Positions 8,452 to 12,189 of a stretch of DNA of 12,189 bases are shown piece by piece (position 1 is the stretch's first letter; each line of letters begins with the position of its first letter). This DNA comes from Deinococcus phoenicis (GTDB taxonomy: Bacteria > Deinococcota > Deinococci > Deinococcales > Deinococcaceae), in contig NZ_JHAC01000063.1 of NCBI RefSeq assembly GCF_000599865.1, positions 1 through 12,189 on the forward strand, written 5' to 3'. Under the pieces are notes generated by a model. It made no database searches. It saw only the letters and a program-made list of their open reading frames with translations, and had not been told where the DNA came from. A program made the position numbers and the translations under genes.

Positions 8452-9404
8452 AGAGCAGGCCCTTCGCGCCAGGTGCCAGGCTCCACCCGGTACTGCGCCA
8501 CGTCCAGCCGTTCCGCCTTGTGGCTGGACCCCGGCACGGCGAGCCGGCCCGCTGCCTCCACGCGGGCACGGACCTCGCCCCGCCGCCCCTGCCAGACGTA
8601 AGTGAGGGTGACTTCCGGGCCACTCACCGTGGCGGTGCGTTCGGCGTTCAGCCAGTCCCAACCGTGCCGCATCAAGAGTTCGCGGTCCAGCACCTGGGCG
8701 AGTGGGGGCAGACCCGCGAAGCCGCGCAGGTGCCCCCTGACCTCGGCGGGATGCCGGTCGCGGTGGGCGACGCCCCGCGCCAGTTCGGGCGTCAGGTGCG
8801 CCCACAGCAGACCGCTCGGGAACTCCACCGCTGTCGCCGCGAAACGGTGGCCACCGAAATGCCCGGTCCGCCACGCCCGCACGCCGGCCTGATGCAGCGC
8901 CTGATAGACGGGAACGCCGTACTTGCCGCAGGCCGCGTCCACCGTGCCGTGCGTGCAGACGTGCAGGTCGGGGCCGGAGGGAACGGGAAGTTCCTCCCAC
9001 TCGCGCAGCCTGTGCGGTTCGAGCAGGGTCCCCGTCAGGGCGCGCGCCCACTCGCTTTGCGGCAGGTGCGACCGGTAATCCCGCCGGGTGTAGCCCCCCG
9101 CGCCCCGCGTGTAGTGCCGCACACTCAGCGGACCGCCCGGCTGCTCGGGCGCACTCATCAGCAGCCCGAAGCCCGCGCCGCTCTCCTCGACCTTGCCGCG
9201 CAGCCGCTCGAACACGCGGCGCTGCTCCGGCGTCCACTCCTCGACCCGGCGGAGCTGCTCCCAGACGCGCACGTCCAGTTCCAGCACCGCGACCTCCTCC
9301 CAGTGCGGGGCCGTGCCGATGGGGTCTTCGCCCAGTTGCCGGGAGACGTCGGAGCAGAAGGGAAGCCGCGTGGAGGATGAACCCGTTCCAGCAGGCCGCG
9401 TCAT
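8448..9404 (-). CDS. Apd1/sucrase-ferredoxin-like [2Fe-2S] protein, candidate siderophore-iron reductase
   Basis: A 318-residue cytoplasmic protein of the sucrase/ferredoxin-like family (PF06999), the family of yeast Apd1, with a thioredoxin-like ferredoxin domain. Motifs: FCSDVSRQLGEDPIGTA at residues 16-32, HVCTHGTVDAACGKYG at 148-163 and TGHFGGHRFAAT at 180-191. In Apd1-type proteins the cluster is held by two cysteines and two histidines; the matching residues here are C150, C159, H182 and H186. No signal peptide is visible. The ATG at 9404 overlaps the stop of binding protein B (ATGA), and the end of the gene overlaps permease 1 (TTGA). Its position inside a siderophore-uptake operon suggests it reduces the imported ferric complex, as FhuF or SIP-type reductases do. 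That role is inference; the family assignment is firm. Confidence 0.9.
   Translation of the reverse strand: MTRPAGTGSSSTRLPFCSDVSRQLGEDPIGTAPHWEEVAVLELDVRVWEQLRRVEEWTPEQRRVFERLRGKVEESGAGFGLLMSAPEQPGGPLSVRHYTRGAGGYTRRDYRSHLPQSEWARALTGTLLEPHRLREWEELPVPSGPDLHVCTHGTVDAACGKYGVPVYQALHQAGVRAWRTGHFGGHRFAATAVEFPSGLLWAHLTPELARGVAHRDRHPAEVRGHLRGFAGLPPLAQVLDRELLMRHGWDWLNAERTATVSGPEVTLTYVWQGRRGEVRARVEAAGRLAVPGSSHKAERLDVAQYRVEPGTWREGPAL
8460..8464 (-). promoter_or_regulatory. Ribosome binding site supporting the TTG start of permease 1
   Basis: AAGGG on the minus strand, 8 nt upstream of TTG 8451, within the 3' end of the ferredoxin-like gene. It is moderate in strength. Together with the TTGA overlap it supports a coupled, non-ATG start. 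Confidence 0.5.
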
Positions 9405-10294
9405 TTCAGGAACTTCTCCAGGTCGTCCAGCACCCGGTTGGCCGCCAGGATTCCCGTCCCCGTCATCCAGAAATCGTCGTCCACGGAAAAGGCCCGGCCC
9501 GCCTTCACCGCACCCAGGCTTTTCCACAGCGGACTCTGCATCATCTCGCTCTGGGTGGTGGTCTTCGGGTCGCCCCAGGTCGTGTAGAACAGGGAGGAAG
9601 CGTCCATCTGCGGGATGGCTTCCTGGCTGACCATCGCCGCGAAATCATTGACCCGCTGGCTGGCCGGGCGGCTCAGGCCCGCCTCGTCCAGGATGGTGCC
9701 GATGAAGCTCGCCCGGTGCATGATGCGCGTCTGCCCCGGCAGGAAGCGCACCACACTGATGCTGACCCCCCGGTGCTTCTGTCCCACCGTCTTGGCCCGC
9801 ACCCGGAAGCGGTTCAGCAGCGTCTGGGCCTGCGCTTTCTTGCCCAGCGCGTCCCCCCACAGCAGCAGGTTTTCCCGCCAGGTCGCCCCGACCGACTCGG
9901 TCAGCACCGTGGGCGCGATGCGCGAAAGCTGCGTGTACAGCTCGCCGTGACGGACTTTGCTGGACAGAATCAGGTCGGGCTTCAGGGCCAGAATGCGCTC
10001 CAGGCTGGGCTGGGTGATGATGCCCACGTTCTGAATCCCACCCGTGCGGTCATTCAGGTAAGAGACAAAGTTGTCACTGTCGGCAAACTTGGACACCGCG
10101 CCGACAGGCTTGATGCCCAGGGCCAGGGCCGTATCCAGCGGGCCGACGTCCAGCACCACCACCCGCCTGGGCATTTTGGGAACGCAGGTCACACCCGCCG
10201 CATGGGTGATTTCACGGCCCTGACAGGCGGCGGAAGCCCCCGACGACAGGACAAGGAGGGCGGTCAAGACGAGTCTGCTCGCGGGACGCCTCAC
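9401..10294 (-). CDS. Siderophore/haem-type periplasmic binding protein B
   Basis: A 297-residue periplasmic binding protein of the same family as its neighbours. The signal peptide has arginines at residues 2, 3 and 7 and a core [15 protein letters not shown]. Cleavage after A22 is likely. C24 lies just beyond, but the preceding SAA does not make a lipobox. A second cysteine at 37 could form a disulfide with C24. The fold is marked by [54 protein letters not shown], and [17 protein letters not shown] near the end. The start is GTG 10294, which overlaps the stop of binding protein A (GTGA) and has GGAG 8 nt upstream. It differs clearly from proteins A and C, so it is not a recent duplicate. 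Ligand unknown. Confidence 0.92.
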   Translation of the reverse strand: MRRPASRLVLTALLVLSSGASAACQGREITHAAGVTCVPKMPRRVVVLDVGPLDTALALGIKPVGAVSKFADSDNFVSYLNDRTGGIQNVGIITQPSLERILALKPDLILSSKVRHGELYTQLSRIAPTVLTESVGATWRENLLLWGDALGKKAQAQTLLNRFRVRAKTVGQKHRGVSISVVRFLPGQTRIMHRASFIGTILDEAGLSRPASQRVNDFAAMVSQEAIPQMDASSLFYTTWGDPKTTTQSEMMQSPLWKSLGAVKAGRAFSVDDDFWMTGTGILAANRVLDDLEKFLK

Positions 10295-11238
10295 TTCACC
10301 TTCTCCAGAATCAGCCGGGTCAGGTCGTTACTGTTGCGCTGGCTGACCAGTGGGCCGCTGTAGGGGCTGAAGGCTTCCGGAACGTACAGCACGCTCTGGT
10401 CTTTCAGGCGTTGTCCCACCGGCGTTTTCAGGAAGGCGTCCGCGCCGTTGTACTTGCCGCCGGGGGGAAACAGCACGACCAGCGTCTGCCTGTCCAGCCC
10501 CAGCAGCGCCTCGTCACTGATGGCCGAGCCAACGCCCAGCGTGGTTTCCTTCGGCTTCAGGCCGTCCTTGAAGCCCAGCGCCCGCAGGTCGGGAATCAGG
10601 CGGACATCGGTGTACAGCCAGTTGCTTCCCCCCGCGAAGGGGGCGACGACCACGACTTTCGGGTACTTCCTGAAGACACCTGCTGCCAGTAACTTGCGGG
10701 CATTGGCGCGGTTCACGTCGGCCACCTGCTTGATGACCCGTTCGGCCTGCACCTGACGGCCAAACACGCGCGCCAGGTCCCGCAGGCCCTTCTGCCAGAA
10801 GCCCGCCGCGCCCTCCTGATAGCCGACGGTGGGCGCAATTCTGCTGAGCTTGTCGTAATTCTGGTTACCCTGCCAGGTCAGGCGCACGATCAGGTCGGGT
10901 TTCAGGGCCAGCAGGGTTTCCAGGTTCGGCGCTTGCCAGTCCCCGATATACGCGGGCTGGTTCAGCTTGACCCGCCCATAAAAGCCGTTCCGGAGCACTT
11001 CGGGTTTGATCTTGCCGCCGGTCAGGTCACTCGGAGAGAAATAGGTACTGCCCAGGCCCACAACACGCTCCGACAGGCCCAGCGCGGCCAGCCACCCCAA
11101 CGCCTCCTCGTCCATGACGACGAGCCGTCGCGGGTCTTTCTTGACCGTGGTTGTGCCCTCGTCGTGCTTGATGGTGATGGTCTGGGCAGACGCGCTGGGA
11201 AGGAGAAAGGCAAGAAGCAGGGTCATAGGAACCTTCAT
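10291..11238 (-). CDS. Siderophore/haem-type periplasmic binding protein A, first gene of the operon
   Basis: A 315-residue periplasmic binding protein. A short signal peptide (M1-K2...PSASA, cleavage after A18) has no lipobox. Family features are [54 protein letters not shown] and a C-terminal region ending LILEKVK. I prefer ATG 11238: it keeps the lysine of the signal peptide and lies 6 nt after a candidate -10 element, which fits a leaderless mRNA. No Shine-Dalgarno precedes it. An alternative ATG at 11226 has AAGGT upstream but would lose the positively charged N-terminus. The in-frame extension to 11367 is not supported. Its final codons CTGGAGAAG supply the ribosome binding site of binding protein B. 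Confidence 0.9.
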   Translation of the reverse strand: MKVPMTLLLAFLLPSASAQTITIKHDEGTTTVKKDPRRLVVMDEEALGWLAALGLSERVVGLGSTYFSPSDLTGGKIKPEVLRNGFYGRVKLNQPAYIGDWQAPNLETLLALKPDLIVRLTWQGNQNYDKLSRIAPTVGYQEGAAGFWQKGLRDLARVFGRQVQAERVIKQVADVNRANARKLLAAGVFRKYPKVVVVAPFAGGSNWLYTDVRLIPDLRALGFKDGLKPKETTLGVGSAISDEALLGLDRQTLVVLFPPGGKYNGADAFLKTPVGQRLKDQSVLYVPEAFSPYSGPLVSQRNSNDLTRLILEKVK

Positions 11239-11244
11239 GAACAG

Positions 11245-11274
11245 ATACTGAAGTATTCCGACTAAGAAAGTCAA
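11245..11274 (-). promoter_or_regulatory. Promoter of the siderophore operon, possibly leaderless
   Basis: On the minus strand TTGACT (11274-11269, 5 of 6 consensus bases) is followed after 18 nt by CAGTAT (11250-11245, 3 of 6). The -10 ends 6 nt before ATG 11238, so transcription would begin at or next to the start codon. That agrees with the missing Shine-Dalgarno and with leaderless messages being common in Deinococcus. The -35 is good and the -10 is poor. Confidence 0.5.
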
Positions 11275-11278
11275 CTTT
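11245..11278. promoter_or_regulatory. Twin palindromic operator over the promoter
   Basis: Two perfect 5-2-5 palindromes: ATACTGAAGTAT at 11245-11256 and AAAGTCAACTTT at 11267-11278. Their centres are 22 bp apart, about two helical turns, so they face the same side of the DNA. They share the pattern AWAST-NN-ASTWT. One covers the presumed -10, the other contains the -35. This is what a repressor site would look like, probably iron- or manganese-responsive (Fur- or DtxR-type) given the operon. I do not recognise a standard Fur or DtxR box. Confidence 0.5.
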
Positions 11279-11486
11279 ATCTGGCTGTCCTCCGCAGATC
11301 CTGCGAATTTCAGGAGATGGACCGGGGAAGAAGCCTGCCGACTGCCCTGACAACCGAGGCACATCAAGCGGTGAGGCAGCTCATCCTGGGCCTATAGCAG
11401 GCACAATGAGCGCTGCCCTCTGAGGGGAGTGGATGACGGCTACGGCTCCACTGCGTCATGTCCCCTGCATTGAGCGTGTGCGAAAG

Positions 11487-11572
11487 GCCAGGACGCTGCA
11501 CAGCAGACTGTTCCAGAAGGACCAGCAGATCAATCTCAGATGTAGTGAGGGCGACGCTGCTTTCAGTCCACC
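11487..11572 (-). pseudogene. Possible relic of a response-regulator winged helix
   Basis: The minus strand reads VALTTSEIDLLVLLEQSA (from 11555 leftwards), close to the LTxxEFDLLxLLxxxxG helix of OmpR/PhoB-type DNA-binding domains, with RWTES before it where the preceding beta strands would be. The similarity fades on both sides and the frame has no good start, so if real this is a fragment of a decayed gene. A chance match remains quite possible. Confidence 0.18.
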
Positions 11573-11622
11573 GCGATGGCTCAGCTCCCCAGCATCCGTT
11601 CACCGAAGTAGCAGCGCCTGCA

Positions 11623-11652
11623 CAGGCCGGAATTGTGCCGTAGACCGGCCTG
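11623..11652. repeat. Perfect 8-bp inverted repeat
   Basis: CAGGCCGG (11623-11630) and CCGGCCTG (11645-11652) with a 14-nt spacer. No U-tract follows on either strand, so it is not a standard terminator. It may be a protein-binding site, an element end or a structural remnant. Confidence 0.45.
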
Positions 11653-11894
11653 ATTCTCGCGCGGCAAACTCCTATTCCATTGAAAAAGGCGCGGCGGTGA
11701 CAGAGAGGAAAGCTCGGCACTTCGACTTTCATCTTCTGCCGCCACCTCTCCCCTTTTCCATCTGCCTGGCCGCGTCTCACCGCGGCGACTCGCGCTAGAC
11801 CAGTTCAGCCTGCCCGATAGCCTGGGCCTGACAGACAACCCAACGCGGCTACAAGAGTGAGAAATTCCTTTCCTGTGAGCAGACTAATATAGCA

Positions 11895-11928
11895 ACAAAA
11901 AGCGGCCCTTCACATAGAAGGGCCGCTT
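11895..11928 (-). terminator. Rho-independent terminator of the rRNA operon
   Basis: A perfect 12-bp stem (AAGCGGCCCTTC / GAAGGGCCGCTT, arms 11917-11928 and 11900-11911) with loop TATGT on the minus strand, followed by TTTGTTG so that the arm end and tail form a run of T residues. It begins 17 nt after the end of the 5S rRNA, as expected for the end of a 23S-5S transcript. Confidence 0.93.
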
Positions 11929-11943
11929 GCTGATATTAAAGGG

Positions 11944-12068
<125 letters not shown>

Positions 12069-12127
12069 CTGGGTTTACGATAAGGTAAAACGCAAGACTT
12101 CTGCGAAGAAAGAGCAAAGAGAAAGGT

Positions 12128-12189
12128 GGTCAAGACCTCGTCTGATGAGGACCAGTCAACTGAGCACCTTGCGGGGCTTGCATTTCTGG
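12128..12189 (-). rRNA. rrl: 23S ribosomal RNA, 3' end only
   Basis: The minus strand from 12189 gives ATGCAAGC, CAGTTGACTGGTCCTCATCA and GACGAGGTCTTGACC. This aligns with the conserved 23S 3' end (…UGUAAGC…CAGCUGACUGGUACUAAU…UCGAGG-CUUGACC). The terminal CUUGACC would pair with the gene's 5' end in helix 1, so I place the 3' end near 12128. The 59-nt spacer to the 5S holds no tRNA. Confidence 0.85.

Larger units (their letters stand above)
11279..11894. other. Long intergenic region between the rRNA terminator and the siderophore operon
   Basis: About 620 bp, less GC-rich than the flanking genes. No open frame has a believable start, ribosome binding site and family match. Minus-strand frame 11364-11780 (138 codons) contains one OmpR-like stretch, described separately. 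An 8-bp inverted repeat lies at 11623-11652 and a small CGCAG-ATC-CTGCG dyad at 11293-11305. A TATATT sequence on the minus strand (around 11886-11891) just after the rRNA terminator resembles a -10 but leads to no gene. Confidence 0.5.

Noticed and set aside
7474..9237. A 587-residue permease fusion
   Set aside because: The region before the TTG at 8451 is an alternative frame of the ferredoxin-like gene, rich in R, G and A, without membrane segments.
11364..11780. Minus-strand frame of 138 codons and plus-strand frame 11433-11798
   Set aside because: Neither has a supported start or a family match over its length; only a short OmpR-like stretch is noted and reported as a possible relic.

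Overview
The window reads as a chromosomal stretch of a high-GC, diderm, Deinococcus-like bacterium. The grounds are the GC-rich coding bias, a 5S rRNA and 23S 3' end that look deinococcal to me from memory, periplasmic binding proteins without lipoboxes, and an operon that may start with a leaderless message. The species is not determined. Every gene I can support lies on the minus strand, so transcription runs from right to left.

Right end (about 11895-12189): the last ~60 nt of a 23S rRNA gene, a short spacer, a complete 5S rRNA and a strong intrinsic terminator (12-bp stem followed by a U-tract). To its left is about 620 bp with no convincing gene. It holds one perfect 8-bp inverted repeat and a short fragment resembling an OmpR-type winged-helix motif, so it may be decayed sequence.

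Centre (4578-11238): a seven-gene ferric-siderophore/haem-type ABC uptake operon. In transcription order it encodes substrate-binding protein A (10291-11238), binding protein B (9401-10294), an Apd1/sucrase-ferredoxin-like [2Fe-2S] protein (8448-9404), FecCD permease 1 (7474-8451), binding protein C (6499-7422), FecCD permease 2 (5414-6430) and a FepC/FecE-type ATPase (4578-5369). The first four genes are joined by three successive 4-base stop/start overlaps (GTGA, ATGA, TTGA). Three different binding proteins appear to feed one permease pair and one ATPase. The ferredoxin-like protein is a candidate reductant that frees iron from the siderophore in the cytoplasm. The promoter in front of the operon carries two 12-bp palindromes 22 bp apart, one over the -35 and one over the -10, as expected for a repressor, probably metal-responsive.

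Left end (1-4158): the edge of a contractile injection system (eCIS, Afp/PVC-like) cluster. It contains a two-domain AAA+ ATPase (Afp15-type), a gp25-like baseplate wedge protein (Afp9-type) and a baseplate J-like protein (Afp11-type) that runs off the left edge. The rest of the particle (sheath, tube, spike, fibre, cargo) would lie further left, out of view. The 420 bp between the two clusters holds short repeats and an AT-rich dyad but no convincing gene.
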